Assembly (NCBI GenBank): GCA_903899015.1
Contig: CAIUHP010000118.1
Location: 1-64,000, forward strand
Length of the DNA stretch: 64,000 bases
Direction of reading: 5' to 3'
DNA from: an uncultured Armatimonadota bacterium
GTDB taxonomy: Bacteria > Armatimonadota > Fimbriimonadia > Fimbriimonadales > Fimbriimonadaceae
The notes under the pieces are model-generated. The model did no database searches and was not told where the DNA came from. It saw only the letters and a program-made list of their open reading frames with translations. Shown here piece after piece: positions 37,161 to 46,103 of this stretch (its first letter is position 1; each line of letters starts with the position of its first letter). Position numbers and translations under genes: made by a program.

Positions 37161-37469
37161 ATGAGGTTCCACATAGACAATCGAAGTCCAAAGAACGAGG
37201 CACGACGAATTTGTAGCGCTTATGCCCTTAAGCGTTGCCCACTCTGCGACGCTATCAACGGATTATTGAATGGTGAGTGCTATGTTTGCCGATGGCGCGG
37301 TGAGTTTGATCTCAATCCCATAAATCTCCAAAAAGGCGTGGAAGATTTGATTGCGACAACCTCCGATTGGATCGTGAATCCTGAGCCCAAATCAACTCAA
37401 CTTAATCTCCTAAACCGGATAATTACATCCATTTGGATTAGATTCTGTCCTAAGCACCAGCGGGCATAG
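37161..37469 (+). CDS. Small zinc-ribbon protein, function unknown
   Basis: A protein of about 102 residues from the ATG at 37161, with one zinc ribbon CPLCDA..GECYVCRW near residues 26-44. The rest is hydrophilic, then amphipathic and basic. The ribbon resembles rubredoxin-knuckle-like proteins with no assigned function. It lies 58 bases before dnaB on the same strand. The gene call rests on the metal motif and codon content; the start is uncertain (in-frame candidates at 37146 and 37161). Confidence 0.6.
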   Translation: MRFHIDNRSPKNEARRICSAYALKRCPLCDAINGLLNGECYVCRWRGEFDLNPINLQKGVEDLIATTSDWIVNPEPKSTQLNLLNRIITSIWIRFCPKHQRA

Positions 37470-37519
37470 AAACTCGCGCAATAACCTCGGGTTGGGGATT
37501 TTCCGCACTCGCTCGGGCC

Positions 37520-37525
37520 TATAAT
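37520..37525 (+). promoter_or_regulatory. Consensus -10 box (TATAAT) for dnaB
   Basis: A perfect TATAAT lies 3 bases before the first ATG of the dnaB frame. No matching -35 at 17 bases is obvious. If used, transcription would start around 37531, after that ATG, which argues for translation starting downstream (see the hairpin at 37528-37545). Confidence 0.5.
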
Positions 37526-37527
37526 AA

Positions 37528-37545
37528 ATGCTCCCTCAGGAGCAT
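37528..37545 (+). promoter_or_regulatory. Hairpin covering the ribosome-binding site of dnaB
   Basis: ATGCTCC, CTCA loop, GGAGCAT is a perfect 7-bp inverted repeat. Its right arm contains the AGGAG (37538-37542) that sits 6 bases before an in-frame TTG at 37549. Folding would block that site. Confidence 0.55.
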
Positions 37546-38949
37546 CCCTTGTCGTTTGGCCCGGAAGAATTAACACCGCTTTATAGTTACGAAGCCGAGA
37601 TGAGCACGCTCGGTTCAATGCTGCTTTCTGAGCGAGCAGCCGAAGAGATTGTCACCATTCTCGACGAAATGGACTTCTATCGTCCCGCTCATCGCATGAT
37701 TTTCAAAGCGATGAAGCAGCTCACTCAGAACAACAAGCCAATCGATATGCTTACGTTGCGAGATGAGCTATCCGCACGAGGCAATATGGCGGACGTCGGC
37801 GGTGAGGACTATCTGCTCGAAATTGCCGAGTATGTTCCGAGCCCCGCAAACTCCAACTATTACGCGCAAATTGTTTTAGACAAATCCACCCTTAGACGTC
37901 TCGAAGATGCGGGCCAACGCATCCGGGGAGTGGTTCATGATCCAGATGCAGGATCAGTTGACGATAAAGTCGACAAGGCAGAGCAACTCGTTTTTGAAGT
38001 CGGTCGAAAATCACTCGGAAAATACTTCCAGCATGTTCGTGGTTTGGCAAAAGAGTTCTTTGTCGATGTTGATAACATCATCGAGTCCGGTACTCCCCTT
38101 AGCGGATTGAAAGTCGGATTCTGGGATCTTGATCGACTCACAACAGGTTTTTATCCGGGAGACTTCGTGATTATCGGAGCACGACCTGCCATGGGAAAGA
38201 CTTCTCTCGCCCTGGACATGGTGGTAAATGTTGCCCAGAAGCTTGTTCGAGAAGAAAAGGAAGGCAGCATTGCCGTTTTCTCGCTTGAAATGGGTGCGAT
38301 CCAGCTCGTTCGACGTATGGCTTCGATGATCAGCGGCGTTTCGGCGAGTGTCTTACGACAGGACAAGCCCATTACCGATCGTCAGTACAAACTACTCGCC
38401 GACGCTTGCGACGAACTCTATAGTCTTCCGATCTACATCGACGATGCTTCCGACGTGACTCCTCTCGAAATGCGGGGTAAATGCCGCCGATTGAAGGCCG
38501 AACGCGGCTTATCGATGGTTGTTATCGACTACTTACAGTTAATGAAAGGTGGACGACGTACAGAGAATCGCGTCCAAGAAATTTCCGAGATTGCACGCGC
38601 TTGCAAGTCCATGGCGAAAGAGCTGGAAGTTCCCGTCATTGCTCTCAGCCAGCTAAGCCGTGCTGTTGAGAATCGTGACGATAAACGCCCTCAGCTAAGC
38701 GACATTCGTGAGTCCGGTTCGATTGAAGCGGAAGCTGACTTGGTCATGCTCCTTTATCGAGACAGCTACTACAAAGCCAAAGAAGAGCATCGCCCCGAAA
38801 CCGAGAATTTTGACGATGTTCAATCTGCTGAAGTCATCATCGCAAAGCATCGAAACGGCCCGACAGGAAAAGTCATATTAGGATTTCAGCCCGCATTTGC
38901 TCGCTTCCGCAATTCACAAGAAGGTGGATTCCGAGCGAGTGATGATTGA
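37528..38949 (+). CDS. dnaB: Replicative DNA helicase
   Basis: A DnaB of 473 residues if begun at the ATG 37528, or 466 from the TTG at 37549 that has an AGGAG at proper spacing and lies after the likely transcription start. The N-terminal domain has YSYEAEMSTLGSMLLSE. The RecA-like motor has Walker A GARPAMGKTSLA, VVIDYLQLM (Walker B region) and SDIRESGSIEAEADLVMLLYR. It unwinds DNA at the replication fork as a hexamer. No intein is present. It follows a zinc-ribbon gene and precedes purD by about 190 apparently non-coding bases. Confidence 0.97.
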   Translation: MLPQEHPLSFGPEELTPLYSYEAEMSTLGSMLLSERAAEEIVTILDEMDFYRPAHRMIFKAMKQLTQNNKPIDMLTLRDELSARGNMADVGGEDYLLEIAEYVPSPANSNYYAQIVLDKSTLRRLEDAGQRIRGVVHDPDAGSVDDKVDKAEQLVFEVGRKSLGKYFQHVRGLAKEFFVDVDNIIESGTPLSGLKVGFWDLDRLTTGFYPGDFVIIGARPAMGKTSLALDMVVNVAQKLVREEKEGSIAVFSLEMGAIQLVRRMASMISGVSASVLRQDKPITDRQYKLLADACDELYSLPIYIDDASDVTPLEMRGKCRRLKAERGLSMVVIDYLQLMKGGRRTENRVQEISEIARACKSMAKELEVPVIALSQLSRAVENRDDKRPQLSDIRESGSIEAEADLVMLLYRDSYYKAKEEHRPETENFDDVQSAEVIIAKHRNGPTGKVILGFQPAFARFRNSQEGGFRASDD

Positions 38950-39138
38950 TATCGAAGGTTTTATATGCTGGATCGTTTCATCGCGAAGTTCTACCGAATT
39001 GGCAGTCGTTACTGGTATTGAACTTGAGTGGGCTGAATAAGTCACGAGTCGCCTCAATGCCAATATGCGCGATACAACAGTTTTGTTTTCCTTTTCGCAT
39101 TCTAAAGATCGTCACAGGATGCCACAATCCCAGATGAC

Positions 39139-40389
39139 ATGAGAATCTTGGTGGTTGGCGGCGGTGGTCGTGAGCATGCGTTGGCGTGGAAGCTTTCACG
39201 AGAGGCAGAAGTAATAGCCGCACCAGGAAATCCCGGAATGGCGGAGGACGTCGAAGTTGTTCCGATTTCACCCAAGAAACACCTTGAACTGGTTGACCTG
39301 TGTAAGAAACGAGAAATTGACCTTGTCGTAGTCGGCCCGGAAGATCCACTTATCGAGGGTCTCGCAGATGTACTTCGAGAGAATGGCATTTCGGTATATG
39401 GTCCGGGCGCAGACGGTGCCGGTCTTGAAGGCTCTAAGGCCTTTTCCAAGCAGTTGATGGCAAATGCGGGTGTTCCAACCGCTAAGTTTCAGACGTTTAC
39501 GGACGCGAAGCTGGCAAAGGAATACGCAAAAGCTCGATTTGATGCTGGGAAGTCGGTTGCCGTAAAAGCAAGCGGAAATGCACTGGGTAAAGGTGTCGTG
39601 GTTGCCGCTTCCTTCGAAGAAGCAAACGATGCCATTCACCAAATGATGGTGGGTAAACAATTTGGTATCGCCGGTGAAAAGGTTGTCATCGAGGACAAGC
39701 TAGAAGGACCCGAGTTTAGTGTTCTCACCATCGTTGGAGATCAGAACTTCGTCAGTCTTCCAATTGCCCAAGATCATAAGCGAGCGTACGACGGTAATAA
39801 AGGGCCTAACACTGGCGGAATGGGAGCGTTCTCACCGGTGAGTTGGGTTCATGATGGCCTCGTTCGACAAGTTGAAGAAACCATCATCAAGCCCACGTTG
39901 GCTGCGCTCAAGGACTCAGGAATTACCTATCGAGGAACCTTGTTCTCCGGAATCATGATGGACGAAGGTCGCCCTCATTGCCTGGAATTCAATGTTCGCA
40001 TGGGAGACCCAGAAACCCAAGTTATCGTTGCCCGACTTGGAAACGGATTCATGAACGCCCTCGCAGCATCCGCTAATGGTGAATTCATCGAAGAACCGGA
40101 AGTTTTGCAGAACGCGGTCGTATCAGTGGTCGTTGCAAGTGAGCACTATCCAATTTTAAGTTCGAAAGGCAGCCCCATCACGTTCTTGGAATATCCCGTG
40201 GGTGTTAAATTCTTCCACGCAGGAACAACGATGATTGGCGATCAGCTTGTCACAAATGGAGGCCGAGTGATCAACGCAACCGCTGCCGCAGGCACGCTAA
40301 GAGATGCTCGCAAGCTCGCCTATCGGGCTGCGGCGGCCGTAAGTTTTAAAGCTGCACGTTTCAGAACCGATATCGCTTCGGAAGAATAA
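39139..40389 (+). CDS. purD: Phosphoribosylamine--glycine ligase (GAR synthetase)
   Basis: A 416-residue ATP-grasp enzyme catalysing the second step of purine synthesis. The N-terminus MRILVVGGGGREHALAWKL is diagnostic. ATP-grasp features include KASGNALGKGVVVA (residues about 143-156), AQDHKRAYDGNKGPNTGGMG and FNVRMGDPETQ. All family blocks are present. It is separate from purF (2919-6689 unit). About 160 non-coding bases follow. Confidence 0.97.
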   Translation: MRILVVGGGGREHALAWKLSREAEVIAAPGNPGMAEDVEVVPISPKKHLELVDLCKKREIDLVVVGPEDPLIEGLADVLRENGISVYGPGADGAGLEGSKAFSKQLMANAGVPTAKFQTFTDAKLAKEYAKARFDAGKSVAVKASGNALGKGVVVAASFEEANDAIHQMMVGKQFGIAGEKVVIEDKLEGPEFSVLTIVGDQNFVSLPIAQDHKRAYDGNKGPNTGGMGAFSPVSWVHDGLVRQVEETIIKPTLAALKDSGITYRGTLFSGIMMDEGRPHCLEFNVRMGDPETQVIVARLGNGFMNALAASANGEFIEEPEVLQNAVVSVVVASEHYPILSSKGSPITFLEYPVGVKFFHAGTTMIGDQLVTNGGRVINATAAAGTLRDARKLAYRAAAAVSFKAARFRTDIASEE

Positions 40390-40496
40390 ATTCCGATAGG
40401 TAATCCATTCATTGCGCCGCAGATCGCAACAATGAAAAGTGCTTAATTTGCACCTTGTTCTTGTGAGCGATGTTTGGCGCAAAAGTTAGCATGGTA

Positions 40497-40508
40497 GGGC
40501 TTAAGCCC
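40497..40508. repeat. 12-base perfect palindrome upstream of the Tat phosphoesterase
   Basis: GGGCTTAAGCCC, 43 bases before the ATG at 40551. It could be an operator for a dimeric regulator or chance; nothing else nearby helps decide. Confidence 0.3.
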
Positions 40509-40550
40509 CAGAATCGGCGTAGCATTAAAGAGTTCTAACCGAACTTTTTT

Positions 40551-41513
40551 ATGAACGCCGAACTAACTTCAAGAAGAAGCCTCCTAAAACTAGCTGGTAT
40601 GGCGGGGGCTGCAACACTCCTTCCCGGTTTGGCATTTGCAGACGGTCGAAAAGGCAAAGTCGGCCGAAAGAGGCTACTCAGGGTTGCACACTTTACGGAC
40701 TCTCACGTTCATCACGACGGACCAGGCGGTAAGTGGCTTGGAAAAGCCTTAGAACATGCGAATAACCTAACGGATAAGCCGTCGCTCATTCTTTTTGGCG
40801 GAGACATGGTTTTCGATGGACCAGCAGTTGATGCCAGCAACATGGCATCTCAATGGGCAGAGTTTAAGGGTGTCATGAATAACAGTAATGACATTCCAGT
40901 TCAATACTGCATTGGAAACCACGACATTTGGGGTTGGAATCTACCTTCTGCCGATGTGAGACATCCTCAATACGGTAAGAGCTGGGCGCTCGAAACACTG
41001 GAAATGACCCATCCGTATTACAGCTTTGATAAGTCGGGTTGGCATTTCGTGGTGCTCGACAGCGTTGCAAAGCATCACCACGGATACATTGGCCGATTGG
41101 GACATGAACAGTTGGAATGGCTCGCTCAAGACCTTTCCCAAAACTGTGATCGCCCAACAATGATTCTGTCCCACATACCTTTGCTCTCGGCATGTTGCTC
41201 GTTCTTTGGCGATTCTGAACAAGACGGCAATCGATGGCATGTACCGGGAGCCCTCATGCATATTGACTCGCGACACACTAAGAACCTGTTCTTGAAGCAT
41301 CCTAGTGTTCGATTAGCGCTGAGTGGGCATATTCATCTCGTCGACCGAGTGGATTATAACGGTGTCAGTTATCTGTGCAACGGTTCGGTTGCTGGAAATT
41401 GGTGGCAAGGACCTTTCCAGGAAACACCTCCCGGATACACGCTGATGGACCTGTACGATGACGGCACTTGGCATCGAGAATATGTCAAGTACGGCTGGCA
41501 GCCGATCGCCTAA
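40551..41513 (+). CDS. Tat-exported calcineurin-like metallophosphoesterase
   Basis: A 320-residue phosphoesterase. The Tat signal SRRSLLKLAGMAG (from Ser7) ends near ALA-like residues about 30, so a folded, metal-loaded enzyme is exported. Metal motifs run in the right order: FTDSHVHHDG, FGGDMVFDG, IGNHDIWG, LSHIPLL and SGHIHLVD. This set matches the CpdA/Icc-like branch of calcineurin-type phosphoesterases. The substrate is unknown (cyclic nucleotides or surface phosphodiesters are possible). It is a single gene; a possible terminator lies at 41546. Confidence 0.9.
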   Translation: MNAELTSRRSLLKLAGMAGAATLLPGLAFADGRKGKVGRKRLLRVAHFTDSHVHHDGPGGKWLGKALEHANNLTDKPSLILFGGDMVFDGPAVDASNMASQWAEFKGVMNNSNDIPVQYCIGNHDIWGWNLPSADVRHPQYGKSWALETLEMTHPYYSFDKSGWHFVVLDSVAKHHHGYIGRLGHEQLEWLAQDLSQNCDRPTMILSHIPLLSACCSFFGDSEQDGNRWHVPGALMHIDSRHTKNLFLKHPSVRLALSGHIHLVDRVDYNGVSYLCNGSVAGNWWQGPFQETPPGYTLMDLYDDGTWHREYVKYGWQPIA

Positions 41514-41545
41514 CCTAAATGTGACCGAGAGGGCTTGGATTCTGT

Positions 41546-41577
41546 CGTGCATTTATTTGCACGTCTCCCTTTCTTTA
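41546..41577 (+). terminator. Possible terminator after the Tat phosphoesterase
   Basis: CGTGCA, TTTATT loop, TGCACG, then a pyrimidine run TCTCCCTTTCTTT. It is located 33 bases past the stop. The stem is only 6 bp. Confidence 0.4.
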
Positions 41578-41700
41578 CAGATCATCCCAAACCTCTCCCA
41601 GTCGTCGCCAACTACGGCGACACAGGAATGATCGGAAAACCCAAGTGTTAACTTATCTGCTCTAGGACTATTAGCGAGGTAATCAGTCTCTTGTGATCTG

Positions 41701-42408
41701 TCATTTGATTTCAAACAGGGAGTCATCAAGCCCCGAATTTAACTTAATGTCAACGTAGTCGGTCACGCCTGCTAAATGACCTTCCCCATTCTTCACTTCC
41801 ATGTGAGTCGGAATCCAGACATCTCCAAACTGTTGGGGAGCCGAAAAATCAAATGTCGCAAGTTGAACGCCTTGCTGATTGAACCAATCTCGACGCACGA
41901 TGTATTTCTTAGAGCGATCTAGCCAGACTCGGCTCCGGCTCTTATCAACGTCGCCGTTTCCATAAGTAAGGTCAAAAACGGCCGTTCCCGTCGCTTTGTC
42001 GTCTTCAATGAATTGCGCGGTGTAAAGTGAGCCGAAAAGATCGACAGTTAAAACTCCCGTCTCAAGGGTTGTTTGACGGCGCCCTGGACGGTTAGCCAGA
42101 TTTTGCTTCGACTTAAGCGAGCCCAGCTTCATGATCATGTCCGTTCCGTTTACGATATAGACAACACTTGTGTCTTCCACTTTAGATTCTGCTCGCATCT
42201 TAAAAGGGGGCTTGAACGATAAAGTCGTCTTTTCAAACCGATAACTCGCCCCGAAATCTTTGTTGATCTTTTTCAATTCAACTTGATCACCTTTCACGAT
42301 CTTCGCCGTCAGAGTGAGGTCCTTAATCCCAGCAGGAATATAATCCTCGATTTTCGTATCCTGTCCTGAAATCAAGACAAGTGTCATCAAAGCGGCCAAT
42401 GTCATCAT
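41701..42408 (-). CDS. LolA-like outer-membrane lipoprotein-sorting protein family member
   Basis: A 235-residue exported protein with a short hydrophobic signal (about 1-15). The body is beta-strand rich: LTAKIVKG, FKMRAESKV, VVYIVNGTDMIMK, SRSRVWLDRSKKYIVRRDWF and GDVWIPTHMEV. This is the pattern of the LolA/LolB-like half-barrel used by COG2834-type proteins. It probably binds acyl chains in the periplasm. No cysteine lipobox is present. It is divergent from the membrane cluster at 42455 with 46 bases between. True LolA is usually shorter (about 200 aa), so a paralogue is likely. Confidence 0.6.
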   Translation of the reverse strand: MMTLAALMTLVLISGQDTKIEDYIPAGIKDLTLTAKIVKGDQVELKKINKDFGASYRFEKTTLSFKPPFKMRAESKVEDTSVVYIVNGTDMIMKLGSLKSKQNLANRPGRRQTTLETGVLTVDLFGSLYTAQFIEDDKATGTAVFDLTYGNGDVDKSRSRVWLDRSKKYIVRRDWFNQQGVQLATFDFSAPQQFGDVWIPTHMEVKNGEGHLAGVTDYVDIKLNSGLDDSLFEIK

Positions 42409-42454
42409 CTATTCCCTACTTACCTTCAATTTCGTTCCAACGAACCTTCCTACG

Positions 42455-43498
42455 TTGGATACACTACGTGTCGTGACATCCGATCCGGTTGCACGGTTCC
42501 TTGCAGAGCGAGGAGCCAAGGTCGATCGCAAAAACCGAATGCGATTGATGAAGTCGAGCGAAATTCTCGACACGGCCTTACGCATCTATCAGCGTATGGG
42601 GCTCACCTTTCTACGCTTTACTGCAGTCCCCGCGCTTCTTTGTCTCGCCTCACTTGGGTTCGTCGATAATTTTGTTCTACCCAATCTGTTCACCACCAGC
42701 AGTAACGGCAGTGCGGGACAAGTAATGGGCGAATTTGCCTTTTCAGTTGGATTAGCGGTTTTTGTCGGTGGCCCCTTGTTTCTGTTAGGTGTTTCCTACA
42801 CATCCGCGTTGGTCGTACAACTGGTTTCGGAATACATGTTAGGACACGCTCCCGCTCCCGAAGAGGCCGCGAGTGTCGCCAGCCGACTCCTCCCCAAGCT
42901 ATTTGTTCTGAACCTGCGAGAATTGGTTCTATCCATCTCCGGAATCCTGGCTTCAACGGCAATCATCGGACTCAGCGGGTACATCGCGAAGACATCGCCC
43001 GACAGCGATTCAACGGCTGGTATTGTCGCGGTGGTAGGAGGCTTAGGAGTCTTCGCGGGAGCGATTATCTTCTTGTTCATCATTGCGAGCGACGCTTTAG
43101 CGGTTCCCGTCGCAGTCCTGGAGCGAATATCCGCAAGAGATGCCGCAAAACGAAGTCGGAATCTGCTCAAAAGAGTTGGTTACCATCCCTCGGGAACGGG
43201 GAACATTTGGTCACTCTACTTCTTGCTTCTCTTTCTCGCCCTGATTCTCGCGGCTGGGCTCTATGCCTTCATTGGTATTTTTGATTTACGGGACCATTTC
43301 TCCAATTTAGTGTCCTCGGTGCCAGGTCATCCATTGCTCGTTCAAGCATTTGACCTTTTTCCGCCCTTTGTGATTATTTGGACACTCCTCCCGGTCTGGG
43401 CATCCGTCATAACCATCGTCTACTATGAAAGGAAAATTCGCTTGGAGGGATTTGACATTGATGTCCTTGCATCCGAAATTCCAGTTGACCGCCGCTAA
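42455..43498 (+). CDS. Multi-pass membrane protein, function unknown (first gene of DUF4129 cluster)
   Basis: Up to 347 residues, with about six hydrophobic segments (near 45-70, 90-125, 155-175, 190-215, 255-280 and 295-320). The start is uncertain: TTG at 42455, GTG at 42473 or ATG at 42539 (MRLMKSSEILDTALRIYQR). The last matches how similar glycerophosphodiester-phosphodiesterase-associated membrane domains begin. It overlaps the DUF4129 gene by 38 bases. A role in envelope or spore-like assembly is only suggested by the cluster. Confidence 0.6.
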   Translation: MDTLRVVTSDPVARFLAERGAKVDRKNRMRLMKSSEILDTALRIYQRMGLTFLRFTAVPALLCLASLGFVDNFVLPNLFTTSSNGSAGQVMGEFAFSVGLAVFVGGPLFLLGVSYTSALVVQLVSEYMLGHAPAPEEAASVASRLLPKLFVLNLRELVLSISGILASTAIIGLSGYIAKTSPDSDSTAGIVAVVGGLGVFAGAIIFLFIIASDALAVPVAVLERISARDAAKRSRNLLKRVGYHPSGTGNIWSLYFLLLFLALILAAGLYAFIGIFDLRDHFSNLVSSVPGHPLLVQAFDLFPPFVIIWTLLPVWASVITIVYYERKIRLEGFDIDVLASEIPVDRR

Positions 43499-44396
43499 AG
43501 CAGCTTTCATAGGGGCGTTGATCATGTCGAGCATGTTCGCGAGCGCTGGTCCTTACCGCGATCTCCAACTCGCCCTAAAGTCCGCCAAGACTCCGCAACA
43601 AGTGATCGATGCGGTTACAAGCGAGCGACGCTTGACGAGTCAGCCCGATATTAAGCGAGAGCTAGATGGACTTTCTGATCCTGAAACCGACAGAGCCGCC
43701 ACCGCATCAGATTTGAGGGCAATGATCGACCTCGGTGCGATGGCTGAAGATCGGAAGCCTTCGCCGACAAGTCAGTCTCAAGCGAAAAAGATCAAGGATT
43801 CGCCTCTTTATTCCGACCAAGGGATTGATCGCAAGAAGAATTGGCTCGGCGATGCTCTTAGTCGCCTGAAGAATCTCAAGCTTAAGGACGACACGAAACC
43901 CAACCTAAAGAGTCCCGATCTTAGCCCGGTTGGCGAGTTTGTAAAATTGGCAATCTGGATTCTATTGGTCGCGGCGGTTTTGATCCTGCTCTACTATGCG
44001 ATTCGATACATCGATTGGCGCAAAGCTCTCACACGGCGTACGAAGGCGTTAATTGAAGACGATGAACCTGAGCGAACTCTCGATGAATGGTTGGAACTTG
44101 CCGATCAACATGCTGCTAACGGAAGATATCGAGAAGCCGTTCGAGCACTCTACTTAGCTTGCCTCTTACGATTTGACGAAAATAACGTCGCTCGCTTTGA
44201 CCGTGGAGAGACTAACTGGGAGCATCTCGCACGTATCATGGCAAGTCCCACCAAGCCCGAGGACGTCGATTTCACAGAACCCACCAAGCGCTTTGACCGC
44301 ATCTGGTATGGCTTCCAAACCCAGGGTCAACCGGATGTAGACCTCTTCCGAGCTTGGTACAAAAACCTAACCGAACAACTGAAGGTGCCGCATTGA
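43461..44396 (+). CDS. DUF4129 domain membrane protein
   Basis: About 311 residues from the ATG at 43461 (GGAGG 17 bases upstream); an ATG at 43425 would add 12. A signal or anchor lies near the start, with one transmembrane helix (about 162-182, VKLAIWILLVAAVLILLYYA). The C-terminal DUF4129 domain reads EWLELADQHAANGRYREAVRALYLACLLR. DUF4129 proteins accompany MoxR ATPases, DUF58 proteins and transglutaminases; those are absent here. It overlaps its successor by 4 bases (TTGA). Confidence 0.75.
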   Translation: MSLHPKFQLTAAKAAFIGALIMSSMFASAGPYRDLQLALKSAKTPQQVIDAVTSERRLTSQPDIKRELDGLSDPETDRAATASDLRAMIDLGAMAEDRKPSPTSQSQAKKIKDSPLYSDQGIDRKKNWLGDALSRLKNLKLKDDTKPNLKSPDLSPVGEFVKLAIWILLVAAVLILLYYAIRYIDWRKALTRRTKALIEDDEPERTLDEWLELADQHAANGRYREAVRALYLACLLRFDENNVARFDRGETNWEHLARIMASPTKPEDVDFTEPTKRFDRIWYGFQTQGQPDVDLFRAWYKNLTEQLKVPH

Positions 44397-45568
44397 AACG
44401 TTCAGGACTTCCTTCAATTGCCTGGGTTTTGGTTGGCTTACTCGGCGTGGCCGCCCTGCTGTTGACTCTCGGACAACAAGATACAGAAACCAATCCCGAA
44501 GTGAGCTCATTCTCGCCGAGCGGTATTTCTGCGTTCAGCGAGTTATTAAAGCAAAACGGCGTCTCGGTCGTAGTCGATCAACAACCGAAACCACGCTTAA
44601 TGCCAAACGATATCCTTGTTGCCTTTGCTCGAAAGAGTCCTGACGAGATCAGCTTGGCTGCGAATCAGAATCCCGAAGCTGAGTTCCGCAACTATTTCTG
44701 GAAACAGATCCAGGATGGGCATTCTGGAATCCTTCTCAACGTCGATAAGGACTTTTCTGGAGGTTCAAAGAAAGTCGTCGAACGGGAGCCTTTACTCGTG
44801 AACGATTCAGCGACTGGGGAGTCGTTTAAAGTCAGCACATCTCTCGCGGATCAGGCTGAGATCGATGACCCGGACGAATTGGAATCAATGGTAGATGTCA
44901 CTCTTTGGACCAATAGCAATTTAGCATTCCTGAAGGCTTACCGTTTTAAACAAGGAACGGCTCTTGTCGTCAAGGATGGCATCGGAATCACGAATCGATT
45001 TATTGACAAGAACGATAATGCTCGGGCGTTTACTTCGCTGATATCAATTCTCCATAAGCCGGGCTCCCGAGTCGTCTTTGCTGAGGCTAGTTTTGGCAAT
45101 GTTCACGAGCGTGGCCTGCTGGAAACCATTGGTCCGTGGGCGAACGCCGCTTGGCAACAACTACTTTTCCTAGGCGTCGTTGTCGTGTTTACGCTTGGCC
45201 GCCGATTCGGCCTGCCCGAAGAGACTCGAACGGTTCAACGCGGTTCCCGAGAACTACTCGACGCAGTTGGGGACACGTTCCATCGAGCCAAATCAACTCA
45301 GATCGCACTCGAAACGGCTTGGTTGCGAGCAGATATTGAGCTTCGCCTTGTGCTGAAATTGCCAAAGGATGCATCCAGAGACGAACGAGACCGCCTATTG
45401 CCAGACACCCTTCAAAATGCGCTCAGAAGGTTGGAGGCAGCAAAACAGATGGATCGGGTTGCGTCCGATCAGGCGTTGATTCTGATTCAAAAAGCCCAAC
45501 TAGAAATGGATGCTTTTCTTGGCACACGCAGAAGTAACTCGCGTCGTCTTGCTAAACTAAAGAAATGA
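44393..45568 (+). CDS. DUF4350 domain membrane protein
   Basis: 391 residues from a TTG at 44393 whose bases overlap the previous stop (TTGA), with GAAGGTG 7 bases upstream. One N-terminal helix (about 7-25) is followed by the DUF4350 region. SFSPSGISAFSELLKQNGVSV is typical of the family (substrate-binding-like domain after one helix). A second helix (about 250-268) follows, then a cytoplasmic helical tail with GSRELLDAVGDTFHR. It belongs to the DUF4129 cluster and overlaps the next gene by ATGA. Confidence 0.75.
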   Translation: MKRSGLPSIAWVLVGLLGVAALLLTLGQQDTETNPEVSSFSPSGISAFSELLKQNGVSVVVDQQPKPRLMPNDILVAFARKSPDEISLAANQNPEAEFRNYFWKQIQDGHSGILLNVDKDFSGGSKKVVEREPLLVNDSATGESFKVSTSLADQAEIDDPDELESMVDVTLWTNSNLAFLKAYRFKQGTALVVKDGIGITNRFIDKNDNARAFTSLISILHKPGSRVVFAEASFGNVHERGLLETIGPWANAAWQQLLFLGVVVVFTLGRRFGLPEETRTVQRGSRELLDAVGDTFHRAKSTQIALETAWLRADIELRLVLKLPKDASRDERDRLLPDTLQNALRRLEAAKQMDRVASDQALILIQKAQLEMDAFLGTRRSNSRRLAKLKK

Positions 45569-45945
45569 AACTCGTTTCTGTTCCAGCAATCCTTGCCCTA
45601 TGCGTAGTGCTACCTTCGTTGACCATTGCACAAGGCCCTGCGTCCGGCGGTGCAGACAAAGCGCGCTTGACGAAACTTGAGAAGGAATTCAACGCAGCCA
45701 AAGCCAAGTTGGCGAATTCTCCAAAGGACAAGAAACTCCAGAAGTCGTTTGTTGACCTTGGCGCACTCTATGGGCACGAGAGCATGATGTCACCGGTTCT
45801 CCCATCCAAAGTCAAATACCGCCAAGCTCTGCACATCTACCGCGAAGTCCTAAAGGTCGATCCGAAAAATCCGGTTGCCAAGCAAGATTCCGACCAGATC
45901 ATTTCGATCTACCAGAGCATGGGTCGCCCTATTCCAAAAGACTGA
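45565..45945 (+). CDS. Exported small helical (TPR-like) protein
   Basis: A 126-residue protein with a signal peptide (about 1-22, ending TIAQG). The remainder is Lys-rich and helical: LTKLEKEFNAAKAKL, then KYRQALHIYREVLKVDPKNP, which resembles one TPR unit. It is the last gene of the four-gene membrane cluster and overlaps the DUF4350 gene by 4 bases. Function is unknown; the context suggests a periplasmic partner of the DUF4129/DUF4350 proteins. A strong hairpin follows at 45967. Confidence 0.6.
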   Translation: MKLVSVPAILALCVVLPSLTIAQGPASGGADKARLTKLEKEFNAAKAKLANSPKDKKLQKSFVDLGALYGHESMMSPVLPSKVKYRQALHIYREVLKVDPKNPVAKQDSDQIISIYQSMGRPIPKD

Positions 45946-45966
45946 TCCTCCATTCCATAAATGCTT

Positions 45967-45998
45967 AATGGCCGGTTAGCAAGTGCTGACCGGCCATT
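45967..45998 (+). terminator. Hairpin ending the DUF4129/DUF4350 cluster
   Basis: AATGGCCGGT, a 12-base loop, ACCGGCCATT, then TGTGTAA. It is a perfect 10-bp stem but has only a weak T-tract, so it is a likely but not classic terminator. Confidence 0.6.
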
Positions 45999-46103
45999 TG
46001 TGTAACACGATCTAGCAAAATGATTCAGTCACTCATTGTCGACGCGAACTCAAACGCGCATCTTATTGTTTGCTCGTTTACGGTTTAAATTTGGAACCCT
46101 CTT

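Noticed and set aside
38950-39138. 63-codon ORF between dnaB and purD
   Set aside because: No ribosome-binding site, no homology, and it overlaps the purD leader; better left as non-coding.
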